Below, piece by piece: positions 38,276 through 51,106 of a stretch of 64,000 bases of DNA. How positions within the stretch are numbered: the first letter of the stretch is position 1; each line of letters starts with the position of its first letter. Both the position numbers and the translations under genes were made by a program. A model generated the notes under the pieces. The model saw only the letters and a program-made list of their open reading frames with translations. It was not told the origin of the DNA and ran no database searches. This DNA is from Notospermus geniculatus (Eukaryota; Nemertea; Pilidiophora; Heteronemertea; Lineidae): positions 354,553 to 418,552 of the forward strand of contig NMRB01000119.1 of assembly GCA_002633025.1 (NCBI GenBank), in the 5' to 3' direction.

Positions 38276-38420
38276 AGGCTAGGGATACACTGAACGCGAT
38301 TTACCCATCGCGCGCGATTTTTACACGAATCTCCTTTGTTTCGGAGGCACTGCGGCATGAAATAACAAAGAAACAACGCGCGCGATGGGTAAATCGCGTT
38401 CAGTGTATCCCTCGCCTAAG
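38276..38420. mobile_element. Foldback element, CGCGCG arms
   Basis: GGATACACTGAACGCGATTT / AAATCGCGTTCAGTGTATCC with GGGTAAATCGCG and CGCGCGCGAT pairs, near perfect. Confidence 0.82.
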
Positions 38421-39165
38421 ACTTTTAAAGGATGCATGGGAACCCTATTCCACTGTAATAGTGAATTACCAGTAATAAAGGGTTAATCAAGGCAGTTTTC
38501 CTTTTAAATCACAGCAGACAGTCAGCTGTCACACGTAATCGACAAGAAGGTCAAGGCTTCCTCTCCTTCACACTCCAATCTTCTCATCATCTATATTGTC
38601 CATTCTGACATCTGACACTCCCAAGAGCATGCTTAACATTCGCTACCCCCGACAAGCTTTGATTGTTCTAATAAAGAAATGACGATTAAGTGCTCACCCC
38701 TGGTCTGTAGGGTCATGTATATTTCTCTGTATCCATCCCCAGAGCCCGCTGCATCATATCGATATCATATTACTATCCATTACGCAAGCATATTAGGAAA
38801 CGAAAGTTAAAACTTGGGGAAGTTTGCCATTAAACCAAAGACGCGTTGATTCAATGGATGTTATTCTCAGATGATCGTCATACATCATCCTCCATTAGTC
38901 TCAAGAAATGGATAGTAAGAAATCCATTAACAAGGAGACAACAGATGTTTTACGATTCAAGTAATAAACCAGTTCACACATGAATCAATCCTCGTTTACT
39001 CCTACATGTATATCATTCAAGTAATTTGAGTTCTTTTTCAGTAATCGCAGTGGTCCTGGTCTTTGACTAGTTGTTCTAGAGGTCGCAGGTTCAAATTTTT
39101 CCATCAGCACGAGAACTTGATGGAAGTCTAAGCCTAGTTGCTTCGATTTTGGCTGATATTCATAA

Positions 39166-39392
39166 ATGCTAGCAAATGCTTTTACTTCAGGTTTTGAGGT
39201 GCATTTACATTGGACCTCGCTGTGCAAATCTTAGGTAAAAGCATTTGCTAACTTTTATGAATACGAGCCAATGGGTGATACGAATAAAAGCTAGCAAATG
39301 CTTTTACTTCAGATTTCTACAGCATATCATAGTGCATTTGTACTGCAAAATTCTAGTAAAAGCATTTACTAGTCTTTATTCATCCGACCCAA
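39166..39392. mobile_element. Two adjacent foldbacks with GCAAATGCTTTTAC arms
   Basis: GCTAGCAAATGCTTTTACTT ... GGTAAAAGCATTTGCTAACT, then a second similar unit TAAAAGCTAGCAAATGC ... AAAAGCATTTACTAG. Confidence 0.75.
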
Positions 39393-40787
39393 TATCTCTA
39401 CAATGAACATGCTAATATCTCTCGCAATGACTTTTTTGTCGTTCTATGTTCTGAATATCTCGGTTACATCATGACATTCGGAAATTGACAATATCTCATA
39501 CACCCAGTAACATTCTAAGGAGACGGATAAGGTACAGCAATATTTCATGCAGCAATTAGTAGCTTTTTTCATGTCAGGAATATCATATACATGTTGCCCA
39601 CATATAGCATCAATGGTAACGGATTTCATTGAGTAATCCACGTAAGCCAAGCTTCTCGAGCCAAAATTCTAGATTCTAGATTTGTTGTCGGGCAGCGAAA
39701 ATTGAATGTAGTGAAGCAAGTAAGCCAATTTGCTTGATCTTTTGCCTGGATGCATTTCATCTGGTGTCACACACGAGCAACGGCTCAAGACTTGACATTA
39801 TGACAGAACTTGGCATTTCATTCATCTTTTTACAGGAGGATTAGACCAGAAGGTTCAACAAGCAGTGTGACCTTCATTTCCTTGTCCTTTTACTTTTTTT
39901 TATGCCTGCGGGTTCACACAAGTTCAATGGGTTGGGCAATATGAAAACCTGTCCAAGAAGATATAAGGTTTTCAACATGAATGAAGAATGAGGAGGGCGA
40001 TAATTTGTTTATCCCGACAGGTCGGCGCTGCGAGCAAAGTGACCTCAGCAACGTCATTGATGTCATTTTAGATGTTGACGTTGCGTCATGAGAAAATGAC
40101 CTACCGGTATACATTTTCTACAGGAATAATGAGACAAAACGTAATACATTATGCATTTATCGGTATCACATTTCGTCATTTTAAGGAAAAAGCAATGAAA
40201 TTGAGAGAAATTTTCATCTACTACAAGATGGTGTAAGTTTTACTGTCGGGTGACCAAAACAAACGGGTTATTTTCATGCCAGAAGTAAATTGAAATACGT
40301 TAGAAAGAAGAAATTTTGGTCACAATGCTCGCAGCGACGCCGTGTGGTGCTAGTAAGGCGCCCTCCTCATTGACAAACTTATTTGTATCACCTAACATCA
40401 AAAAAACATATCCAAACTGCATAAGTGCTAAACCCGTATAAAGCCTTGTTTACCCAATAGATTTTTGCATTACCACACAGCAGCGAGTAAGAGTTGATGC
40501 AGCCAAGCGTACCAAGTTAGCGATGTCACTTTAAAGATTCGACAATCAATATGTTGGGATACGTGGTTAAGTCAGATAAACCTTAATGATTTTAATGTAG
40601 GATTGATGTATCATTACTAACCTACGCACCAATGGATATCAAATGATCCATGCACTGATTTCTACCTCTGTAATATCAATAAGTGGGATTTTACTTGGAA
40701 AATACTATTGCACTGGGGAGCCCCCACCCCCACCCCACCCAACTACCAGGGGGAGGTGTGTGATGTTGAAGAATGCATTTTATATCA

Positions 40788-40967
40788 GGGGCGGAGCAAC
40801 AATTTTTGAAAAGAGGGGGTGCACTGTGCTAGAAACATTGAAATCTGTGGTGAATTTCAATGATTTGCTCCAAATTTCAGAATTTCATGGTCAATTTTAC
40901 AGATTTGTTGGCTGAAAGGGGGGGGTGTGCGCTGGGTGCGCCCCCCTTGGATCCGTGCCCTGTATAT
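40788..40967 (+). repeat. Interspersed repeat E, copy 3
   Basis: GGGGCGGAGCAACAATTTTT start and GGATCCGTGCC end, same core as the other copies. Confidence 0.8.
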
Positions 40968-42505
40968 GTGAAGATGGAAAGACAAGTCCAAAGCAGGAAT
41001 TAAACCCGTAGTCTGCAGCATCAACTGTTGCTTGATACTTGCAGCCCCCCCCCCCCAGTTTTAGGCATAGTCAAATCAGCTGTTTACATTATGAAATACG
41101 AAACGAGATAAATATGCAGCAATATTACAGAAACAGCAATTGCTGTCACTTTCAGAGGTGTCAGCTGTTGGAAAAAATATGTTCTGCTGCAAACAGTATG
41201 ATTATAAAAGAGAGTGGGAGGATCAAACAGGAAGATGATCCAAAACAAGGCAAGATTATTGCATCAGTCAGTAGAATCTTTTTTACAGAACAAAAGTAAG
41301 TACCGGTACTCACAATGTGATTGGCACTCGCTAATTAGCAGAGGCAGGTAATTAACAGGGATTTATATGAATACAAAGAAATTGTTGCTTTGATGATGAA
41401 AAAGTTCAAGAAACAGTGATTCATCTCCTGCAATACATATAAAACAGAGTGAAGTCTGTTACAAAAAAACATCCAAGAGCAGTAAGTTATAAACCTTGTT
41501 GTTTGTCTCAGTGCCCCAATCCCCCCTTTGGCAATGGTTTCATGCTGTATTTGCAGCAAAATGTGACCCTGTCTGGCAAAACCTGCCCAAAGTCACTGAA
41601 CACTGCAGGGTAATAGGTTACATAGGGAGTGTCATCACAGTAAAAAGACGACGGTCTGTTAGTGCCAAATAAAGCCTCATTGATTGTGTAACAAAGGGCT
41701 GGTATGATCAAGGCCTATGTCACTCCCCAGCAACTTTGGCCGGGTTTTCACAGACTCGGTCACAAATTACCAAGTTGATATGTCATACACTCCTTTTAAG
41801 GTCCCCGGTGATATTTTCAGACAGAATTACCATTGGTTTTGGCTGTGATAGTGGTAACAAAGGAGAGAACGATTAGTGAAGGCATGCTACTCTGGCAGAC
41901 ACCATTATGCATCACTATGACACCCTGACTCCTCCGCAGTCCAAGCACCTCCTTGGCACTCTAATTGCATTTTGAACTCATTAATGCAGAAGAAACAATT
42001 TGAATATATGGATTATCTGAATATGGAGTAACTAGGTGCGAACAGCATATTGATGGTAAACATGTATTGAATCTATATTGGTGATCCCAACACCATAATG
42101 ACATGGATTTAATATGTTACAGTTAGCGGATGTCCACCCTAACAAGAGTATGCCCAATCCTGCTTTGGCTCATTGTTTTCTAGTGCTCATACGTATCAAA
42201 GTTTACGTGGAAAACATCAATGAGTTTAGTCGTCAATAACAAATATTATTCATTGATTTGTGTACACCACATTCAGTGCATTCTATCACCAACTCAAAAG
42301 AGGTGGAGCGACTTCAAATTACTATACACATGGGGCCATCTCGTAAGTCAATGGAAAATAGCTACATCACTACATGTATGTAGCAGGTCATTACAGACAG
42401 AGCAAATCTCAAAGCCCAAATACAATGTTGTTTTTCGGACTTGAAATTTTTTGCCCATCAAAGACTCCAAATGAGTTGGTTTTGTACACACATTCCAAAA
42501 CCTAA

Positions 42506-42715
42506 AGCCTGCCGACACTGGAGCTATCTGCTGAGCAAAAAGTCATTCGAGACCATGCTCAGCCGATAGCTCACCGAAAAATACGGGCACACGCGAGCTT
42601 TCTGCCTCGCGCAGCAAAAAACTCACCGAAATTACGCGCACACGCGAACTATCTGCTGAGCAAACGGTCTCGAATGACTTTTTGCTCAGCAGATAGCTCC
42701 AGTGTGCGGCAGGCT
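42506..42715. mobile_element. TAA-flanked foldback MITE, family C copy 1
   Basis: Ends AGCCTGCCGACACTGGAGCT and inverted partner, TAA flanks; multiple internal GCTATCTGCTGAGC palindromes. Confidence 0.8.
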
Positions 42716-42799
42716 TAACATGAGGGCACACTGAAAAGCACTGAGCAATCTGATGGGTCCATCTCAGTGTTACATTCAAATCAACAAGTGCCATTTAAT

Positions 42800-42906
42800 C
42801 TGGTTCCCTGACCTGCCGTAGCGTGGTGCTGACTGATTTGTGATACAGAGTTGCAAATCGCAAATCAGTCAGCGCCATGATACGGCAGGTCAGGGAACCA
42901 GACTAA
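42800..42906. repeat. Palindrome of about 100 bp
   Basis: TCTGGTTCCCTGACCTGCCG / CGGCAGGTCAGGGAACCAGA arms with CAGTCAG/CTGACTG inner pair; separated by under 100 bp from the family C MITE at 42506. Confidence 0.8.
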
Positions 42907-43377
42907 GTGCCATTCAGTTAGGTCCCCAAAGAGACCCAGCAACCTGAAAAAAGAACTCCTTTGCCTGCCTAAGGTTCTTCCTAAGCTGCTTTGTGAAAGC
43001 ATTTCCCTCGCAAAGATAACGTTTCAGTAATACTGCGCACATATCCTAGTATAGATGGAATGGAGATGACCCCAGGCAGAAGTTCACCAACGTTTCACGT
43101 ACATTGATCTCGCATTATTTTTTTTTCTCCCAGTAAATTATGAAAACATGTGCCAGATTCTCAAAGAAATGCCCTGCAGGTCATCCCAATATTTTACAAG
43201 CCGCGGGTCAGACATGAATTATAAAGTGCAGAATTTTTTCTAGTGAACATCTGAACTTATCATGCTCGAGGATAGAGTGGGTAACACCAAGGAAATTCTT
43301 TGAATTTCTGCAGATCATGGGTGTGACCACAGACCAACACACACCGCACACTCTGAAATATTCCCCAGGAGATCCAG

Positions 43378-43515
43378 GGGGCGCCCCAGCGCGCGCCCCC
43401 TTTCGGCCAACAACTCTGTAAAACTGACCGTGAAATTCTGAAATTCACCGCAGATTTCAATGTTTCTAGCCCAGTGCGCCACCTCTTTTCTGAAATCATG
43501 GATCCGCCCCTGTTC
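43378..43515 (-). repeat. Interspersed repeat E, copy 4 (reverse)
   Basis: Inverted copy with AAACTGACCGTGAAATTCTG; it cuts off the open frame of the signal-like ORF at 43638. Confidence 0.78.
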
Positions 43516-43937
43516 CTGCTCAACTGGATGTGAGGGACATCATTTTCCACAACTAAAATAGTCTGCGTGGGGGGGGGCAATCTCAGGATGAACCAACAGA
43601 AAACAACAATTGGGGCCACAACTAGGAGAATGCCTTTGAACATCCAAATCCTGTGGAGGGAAGAAAGTGATTTATCGGCAAAGAGTATGACAGGAGACAG
43701 AAAATCGATTAATCCAAGCACTACCAAATGACTACAAAGTAATTAAAGTCAGACAAACAAAGTTTCATCACGGGATGCCAATATTCTCTTGGACTTAACC
43801 TCTGACAAGTCTACATGGATAAATCACATAAAAGAACATGATCGGACCTGGCTAACATACAAATTAACCAACTGCATGGTTCGGATGCAGATATCTACAC
43901 CATTATTTTAGAGCTGGAATTGAAGGAAGGAATGGCA

Positions 43938-44022
43938 CAGCAGGACAATTTGGGTCCAAACATGCAAATGTACCGATATCCCAGGACAATTTGGGTCCAA
44001 ACATGCAAATGTACCGATATCC
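43938..44022. repeat. Direct repeat, two 41-bp copies
   Basis: CAGGACAATTTGGGTCCAAA plus CATGCAAATGTACCGATATCC occurs twice back to back without visible differences. Each copy holds an ATGCAAAT octamer (POU-type site). Confidence 0.85.
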
Positions 44023-44064
44023 CAATAGTTACCAAGACCTCTGGCTAGCTGTCTCAAATTAAGA

Positions 44065-44265
44065 AAGCTTTGATTGGTTCCTCAACATAAACAAGAGTTC
44101 TGATTGGCTGCAGCAACACATGTTCTGATTGGTTCCTTGACAGTTATGCATGCAACAAGAGTTCTGATTCGATCCTTCACACTGACATGAGCTTTAATTG
44201 GCTCCCGAAGTCATTAGTGTTCTACTTGTTCAAACTGTTACAAGTAGTCTGATTGGCTCTCACAT
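44065..44265. repeat. Degenerate array containing repeated CTGATTGG motifs
   Basis: GATTGGTTCC, CTGATTGGCTGC, CTGATTGGTTCC, TTAATTGGCTCC, CTGATTGGCTCT at spacings of roughly 30-55 bp, alternating with ACAAGAGTT. ATTGG is the inverted CCAAT box (NF-Y site). Confidence 0.6.
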
Positions 44266-45216
44266 AATAACATTCAAGATCTGCAAGGGTGTAATCAAAT
44301 TTTGACCCTCCATCTGTCAATTAAGCTTGAAAAAAAGAAGTAATATCAAGGAATCATCAATGTTCTGAACTAGACATTCAAACTACAACACCAATATCTG
44401 TCATCAGAAGATCAATTTTTGATCAGATCCATCAAATCCATACCACTTCATTATTAGGTACAATAAACTCAAGATAACTGCTCAGTACAGTTCAACCAAA
44501 TCATCAAAAGATTGCTTCCATCCCTATAAACGAAGCCAGAACGACCTCATGACAAAGTGTGACAGTCATGTGACCTATAGTCATCGTCTGCTCCTAGGAT
44601 TAAACACGGAGAGTTTTCATCGGCAGTTGATGACAGTGCACGGCGTGATAAATATTAGTTTGATCATTCTTGGATGTGACAAGGTAGGTTTTGTTCATTT
44701 TACTCAATTTATTGATGGCAATTTTTGAAATAACTTCGGAGTGCAACATCAGGGCATCATTCTTTCTTATGAGGGGAGTAGGTTTCATATTTTGATGGAT
44801 TCATTTGATTTTTAACAGACATAACTCAGGAAGTTAGGTATGCTTTCGAATATTTGAGGATTCCATTTCGTAACGATATACATGTAAGGTAGGTTTCATT
44901 TTCTGCTATAGTAGTTAGGAAAAAGTAGCTGAAGATGAGGAAAGATATGCCATTAACCCTTTAGGTTCTCAGAAAGGAAATGTAAGATTGTATCCCTAAT
45001 AATAGCTTTTTGAAGCTTTGAGAAACAAAATCGTCTTCACCCAAGATTTCAGCCGAGATTGCTTCCTTCACCCTGTGTTTTGGTCTAGCACTGTTGCTAA
45101 ATAGCGCACAATGTGTTAATGTCGTCTAAACCTGTGTACCCAGGTTACAGGGTTAAGGATGGTTAGCGGTGACGGTTAGGGTCAGAACTAGTTTTGGGAT
45201 TAGGGTAGGGATCAGT

Positions 45217-45243
45217 GACAAGGGTTAGGGTTAGGGTTAGGGA
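45217..45243. repeat. Interstitial telomere-like repeat (TTAGGG)n
   Basis: Four consecutive GGGTTA units, preceded over about 60 bp by degenerate versions (GGATTAGGGTAGGG). Confidence 0.8.
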
Positions 45244-46561
45244 CTTGGGCTAGGAATTAGCATGTAGGATCAGAACTGGACGACATTCACCCATGCAGCC
45301 TAAATAGCTGGGTAATCCTCCCAAGGGTGATTTGGAGGTTTTCTTCATTGTCCAATAAGAACAATTGGACATACTTCCTCTCACTGAAACAGATCTTACA
45401 CTGGAATTAGTGTTTCTCATTTGGCAATGATTGATTATTAACCACAGGAATGATATCCTCTCCTCGGGTTAAGAAACTTCCAAATGCGGCAATAATGCTG
45501 CACTATTTCCCAAAAAGACAACTTATATTCTTTAAAATGACAGTGCAGGGGTTTCATAAGAATGACTGTGGAACAACACTGTGAATGCCGTCAATGGGTA
45601 AACATTAGCATCATTACAGGTTGAGGGATATCGTTTTGCAACACCCTGTACGATAAAACAGTCCGGGTCAATTTCATGCCGAATATCAAACACATCTTTG
45701 AAAAGAATTCAAAAATGTTAATGTTCATTTCATTATCACCTAACAGCAGTTGCCAAATCAATTCCCTTAGAGCACACTGCTTTGAAGATTCGTATTGAAC
45801 CAAAAAACATTTTAACGTATGACTTTGTTTCTTCTGAGGCATTAGGGATTGTAAAGACAAATGTAAAATCGTCACTGGCTTATGAGATTTAAGATCCATA
45901 TTTCCTTTTGATGTAAAAAAGGTGTAAGATCAAAGAGGATTAAGGACAATATCTTTGAGTGACGGAGCCTGGGACAAAGCATCCCTAATTCCTTTGATGA
46001 AATCCACTGATTTTAACGGCACTTGCGAAAATCAATCTTCATTCTGATCTTAAGCAAATCATCCTGATACAAAAACAACAAATATTCAATTATCTCATGG
46101 AGGTCGGTTAATGGATGTTAGTGGTAATTTCCATAGCCGAGTATTTTTTCTTCTTTTCATCTTTTTTTATTGGAAGATTACTGACTCTGTGATGGATATG
46201 TCCATTGTTATCTTTTCATTGTTGGAAATCCACCAACAATTTCATTTAGTCTTTGGGCATTTATTGCCATAACTAATGAAATACCAGTACAGCAATTGAT
46301 TTGAATTTGCCATGAAAAGTTTTAAAACAGCAATAATGCCACCAAATCTAGGTAGATAAGAGATGGGTTTATCGCAAGTCACGTTTTGACAAATGCCAAT
46401 CAAGCAATCTTATAGAATATGGGATAAGACTTTCATGTCTGTAAGATCATCTCACTGACATGCGCTACTAACATGGCAGCGCAGATGAAGATTTATGTCT
46501 GTGAGAGATCCGGAATTGTGTCTTTGAGCCATGTTGCAGGCACAAAACTTGCAGAGATGTA

Positions 46562-46805
46562 CAGTACAGGTCACAATTGACATCCCTACGGCTTCGCGTA
46601 AGTTACTCGTAAGTTACGCGTAACTCATGGCTTTGGTTTCGCATAACTCACAGCGTAACTCACCAAAATCGCCCAACTCGCCTCGTAAATCACTGCATAG
46701 CTATAGCGAAATTTGCGTAAGTTACGCGTAACATAGCTCGTGAGTTGTTGCGTAAGTTACGTGCAACTTACACGAATTTAGGGATGTCAATTGTGACCTG
46801 TACTG
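46562..46805. mobile_element. TA-flanked MITE, family B
   Basis: Termini CAGTACAGGTCACAATTGAC and inverted partner with TA flanks; the interior is built from GTAAGTTACGCGTAAC-like palindromes. The first six bases and CACAATTGAC are shared with family A, so the same transposase type probably moved both. Confidence 0.8.
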
Positions 46806-47561
46806 TAAGCACACATGTTTTGGCTCACAGATTGCTCACAGCGATGACCTCGCTGAGATTTCAGTATGCGTGCTACCAAAACGTTTTTTGGTGCTACCCA
46901 CCCCAGGTTCACCCATAAAAAGATAATTTATATTTAATCGCATTTAAGCAGTGTTTTCGTATTAATCAACAAGACACAAATAACAAAGACCTACAAGTGA
47001 ACAAGGGTGGATCCTTCCTGATTCATCACATATAACCAATGAATCAGAACATCGATATTGGATTAAGTGACTGATTTGTTCATAGTTAGCCAAGTGGCTG
47101 GAGGGAAGAGGATACATGTGTCAGGTTTCGCCATCATACAATCAAACATGATAATAGATAATTGTGACTGTAGCAATTTGTCTTTCAAGGTCATTGCCCA
47201 TTTGGAAGGCTTTATTGATAATCAAGAAATCATTATAGGAAATCAACTGAGTTTTCATAAAAGCTTTAAAGGGAGAAAACTGAAATACGTCAAAAATATG
47301 ACAACTTCACCCTGTATTGCGAAATTTTAATTTACCGGTAAAAATGCAATGCAGAGGGAAACCAGAGCCTGGAAAATATCTGCCTGTTAGAGAAGCCACA
47401 CCCTTCTCTCTCATCTAATGATCACCTCTCTACCTAAAGATATTTGCTGTAGCTCTACATCTCTGTCTTTAAGAGGAACCTGAAAAGCTAGTCTACTCTG
47501 AGTTACTTTACCATTACTTGCCCCTTAAAAGTGTCATTGATTATGCCAGTGGATTCTAATT

Positions 47562-47715
47562 ACAGTAGAACCTCTCTATTAAGGACACCCTCCAGGACTG
47601 ACAAATGCTGTCCTCAATTGGGAGGTGTCCTGATTACAGAGGTCAAAATGAATAGAAATGACTAGTTTGGGACTGAACTTTGGTGTCCTTAATAGAGAGG
47701 TGTCCTCCTCCTCCT
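47562..47715. mobile_element. Foldback repeat X, uninterrupted copy
   Basis: ACAGTAGAACCTCTCTATTA ... TAATAGAGAGGTGTCC: palindromic repeat with GTGTCC arms. It provides the empty version of the site filled by nested elements at 61.8-62.4 kb. Confidence 0.75.
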
Positions 47716-48975
47716 TCCAGCTATTTATTAATACCGGAAAAGCAAAGCATTCCCAACAACAGAGTATCAAACTTAGCATTCTAAAGTTTTCATTGCACTC
47801 CATAAAGTATTTACCAACTTCAGGTGCTTCATCTTGTCAGTGTTCATCACAAAGCGATGACAGCTCCTTTATATGAAAGTGTTAACTAATAAGTGATCAA
47901 TGTGTGACGGGCGCCCGTCCAAGATTCTGACTTTTCATCCCAGTGACATTAATCGATACTTCACGAGAGTCAAAACTTATGGCATCCTCAACAGATCGAT
48001 ATGTTATAATAGATAGGGCATTAACTATGAATGGTGGGACCGATTAACGAAATGGAAATTACGCTACGCCGAAATTTTGAATAATCTGAATTCCCATAAG
48101 TGTCAGCCGATGAAGTGGAAAATTTCTCATATTTCTTTCTCGTTCTAAACTCAATTGATTTCACTTTTCACGTGTAATGTATGTTACAGTGGGTACATGG
48201 AACACTTTATAGTATTTTTTTTATTCATTCATGTGGGATGATTAGATGCAGCAGTGGTTTGATATCATGGCTCTTTACTCTTGGCAGAGTGTCCTACAGG
48301 AAAAAACAATAAATTTCATACAAGTGTGAAATGAGAGTCAGAATATGAAACAGTGATTGAGTCTGACAGCCCAAAAGAGTTACATGAGACAGGTCGATCA
48401 GTGCACAAAAGCAACTAAATAAAACCTACCACTTCGCTTTGCATTATGGGAGCCAGTAAGCAATAGTGCTGTTATTCTGTCCTAAAGGGTGATGCCCACT
48501 GTGAACACCATCACGGGAGAAAGTATATTATACACAGTATAGTGATCATTCAAAGACTATAGCCATGTGATCATAAGGTATTGATACCATATCACCATGT
48601 AATAAAAGTGAGATTCGGAAAACCTTTGGGAAGGTGACCCCATCTGAGATGCAAATAGCCACGTTGGTCAAATACCACGGTCTTGATGAAAGGCACGGCA
48701 GGATCTGAAGAAATGTTGTGGGGCAATAATGATAGTCGTGCATGATTGATGTTCATATGATCTTCTCGGTATGAATAGTGCAAAGCTGAGAATGGGGTAC
48801 TATATGTGGACATTCAAACCTCGCTATTACACACAACTGCAGTTTGATATGGTTATGCAGGATGGGTCTTCATTGTTTGAAACATCATTTGGTGAGGTAC
48901 ACACGATTGCTAAAGCAAATTCCAAAATCACTGAATGCTAAATTTTATGTGAATGGACTTGCACAAGGTTCTTAA

Positions 48976-49261
48976 CCCAATAGAGCCCATGCTGCCCTAA
49001 ACCACCCTGCCGTGAGCCGCCTAGAAGACCACGCCCCCTTTTTGACAAAAATCCCCATCACCGCTATAAATGTAGAAATAAAAATCACCAATTATTGCTG
49101 GCACCACCACAATCCGCCATGTCTCCAGACGCCGATACCCCCATAAACCGCCTTGACTCATTATACTGTTCTCTATTCAGCTTTGCAGTGGCATTTCATG
49201 GCGGTCCACGGCGGTGAAAGGTACAGATGGGAAGTGCCAAAAAATATGTGGCTCTATTGGG
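48976..49261. mobile_element. TTAA-flanked foldback MITE (CCCAATAGAGCC type)
   Basis: TTAA at 48972-48975 and 49262-49265; inverted ends CCCAATAGAGCC / GGCTCTATTGGG. 286 bp, no coding capacity. Confidence 0.75.
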
Positions 49262-49784
49262 TTAAGGGGCTCCATGTGAGGGTTTTCCCATGTGTGAGTT
49301 GGCTGGCTCTCAGTTGGCAATTCACCGTTGCTGCCTCCTTATGGCTTACGCTGAGACCAATGACACAAATGACTGCTCTCGGTTTTCTATGGCTGATTTA
49401 CTCATGTACTATAGAGCAAAGCCTGCAAAAAAATATCACATGGAGCGACATAGTTCTTGAGGACCAGAGAGGTAGGCTACTCCACGCAGCGCAGTTAATC
49501 AACCATGCCTAAAATTCATGGATAACAGAATATTTGGCACCATGGAGCTCCATATTAAATAAAACATGAACTGCTTGCCACAGGTCCCGCGTACATGACC
49601 ATTTGCATTGATGACCCAACTAAACTTGCAAGAGTTTTTTTATCTGATAAGTGGATAATGGATGTGCAATTAACAACCAGACCACTAATGACTAGTTCTG
49701 TTTGACTCGGGATGCCTCAGCTATAAATCTTGATGATGATTCTTTGGCGATATGCTCCAGTGATTTCATGGCATTCAATTGAAT

Positions 49785-50167
49785 TCCAAAGCTTTTTGGT
49801 TCCCGAAGCCACCGCTAGGGCTAGAAGGCTTCAGCTCTGGCTGCCATCTTTGCGGCATAAAACTTGTCGCGGATTTATTTATAGATCATTATGTTGACAT
49901 CACGGGTTATTTTTAGAAAGGGGAAATCGTAGCCATGGGTGCTAAATGTAATCGAATATGCCGAATCACGCGGAATGGCAACACCGAGGAAGTTTCTTGG
50001 TGAGACTGTTTGTATGTGTTGCAGATCTGTAACAAAACCTCAAAATCATCGCCATTTTTTTGACCAGAGGAAAATGGACTCCTACAATGACGTCACCAAT
50101 AAAATGACAGCGGAGCCAAAGCCTTCTAGCCCTAGTGGTGGCTTCAGGAACCAAAATGATTCCAAAG
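49785..50167. mobile_element. Foldback element of about 380 bp
   Basis: TTCCAAAGCTTTTTGGTTCC and GAACCAAAATGATTCCAAAG arms, with GCCACCGCTAGGGCTAGAAG / CTTCTAGCCCTAGTGGTGGC. The stretch between contains open frames without any recognisable domain. Confidence 0.75.
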
Positions 50168-50978
50168 ACCAGTCGCTGTCAGCAGCATATAAAGGTCGAG
50201 GTCAATGAAATAGACATTGCATGACAGTATAAGCTGACCTGGGTGAGCTTTAAAAGATGTAAGACTGACCCATAGCCCTTAACCAAACACAAGACACTTC
50301 AATTAAGAATCTGCTCCCTTCTACAAGAATCTGGAAACGCACGTAGCCTCAGCAACTTCTCCATTATGAAACCAACTGTCAAAACATATCAAAATCTGAG
50401 ATGACTGCTTTGGGCAACACTGGTTATGGTGTTGTAGAAAAACGTCATGAACCATAACACACGATAGAGGTTTTCATTCACCTGTAATTAACTTAGAGGC
50501 ATCAATGACCTGAAGATATTGGTGCAAAAAGTGGCAGGTAAGGTTAAATGTGCTGCACGGAGGAGCATGTGCTATTCGATGTGGGCTACTTCAGCTGATT
50601 TCTGGTGATTACCGGTACACCAAACTTAAAACCAGAAGAGGTCCTGTGAATTCTTGTCTCGTAGCAGTTTAAATGTCATGTATGTATTCCTACAGCTGGT
50701 GAAAAGTTGTTTTGGTTCAATAATTACATGTACTTCAGGGTGATCGGGAGAAGGTTCTGATAACATTTTGCCCAAGAGCTCAATTTATGAACACACCAGC
50801 TAAGCCCTATAGTGGAATCTTGATGTTCCTCAAATGAAAATGATAAAGCACTCATCATTGCCTCAGTTATGATTGGTACATCCTAACAGTCATGTATCCA
50901 GACTTATCTAAGCAAAGTGATGTTAGAGTATCACAACATAGCTGACTTTAGAAGTGACGCAGCTTTCAAATGACCTGG

Positions 50979-51106
50979 GCTGACCACACGGAAAGTCCGA
51001 TAGTGCTACCAGCGCCTGCCGGCTGTTAGTTATAATGCATTTTCATTAACTAAACCGCAGATAGGCACCGAAAGCACTATCGGACTTTCTGTGCGGTCAG
51101 CCCTGA
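50979..51106. mobile_element. Foldback family F, copy 2
   Basis: GGCTGACCACACGGAAAGTC / GACTTTCTGTGCGGTCAGCC arms, same TTATAATGCATTTTCATTAA middle as copy 1. Confidence 0.78.

Larger units (their letters stand above)
38421..42505. other. Non-coding stretch right of ADGRV1
   Basis: Holds the foldbacks at 39166-39392, repeat E at 40788 and scattered low-complexity runs (poly-C at 41044). No Calx-beta, LNS or other domain in any frame. Confidence 0.6.
44266..48971. other. Non-coding stretch, central
   Basis: Contains the telomere-like run (45217), MITE family B (46562) and repeat X (47562). Otherwise AT-rich; open frames here are short and lack recognisable domains. Confidence 0.6.

Noticed and set aside
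43508-43638. Minus-strand signal-peptide-like frame (MFKGILLVVAPIVVFCWFIL) as the true ADGRV1 first exon
   Set aside because: Attractive because TILVVENDV resembles a first Calx-beta strand, but there is no GT donor before repeat E cuts the frame, and it is 5.8 kb from exon 1 with no connecting exon. Kept as a possibility only.
49153-49512. 119-codon plus-strand frame with many Trp
   Set aside because: Partly inside a TTAA foldback element; composition is odd and no domain is recognised.
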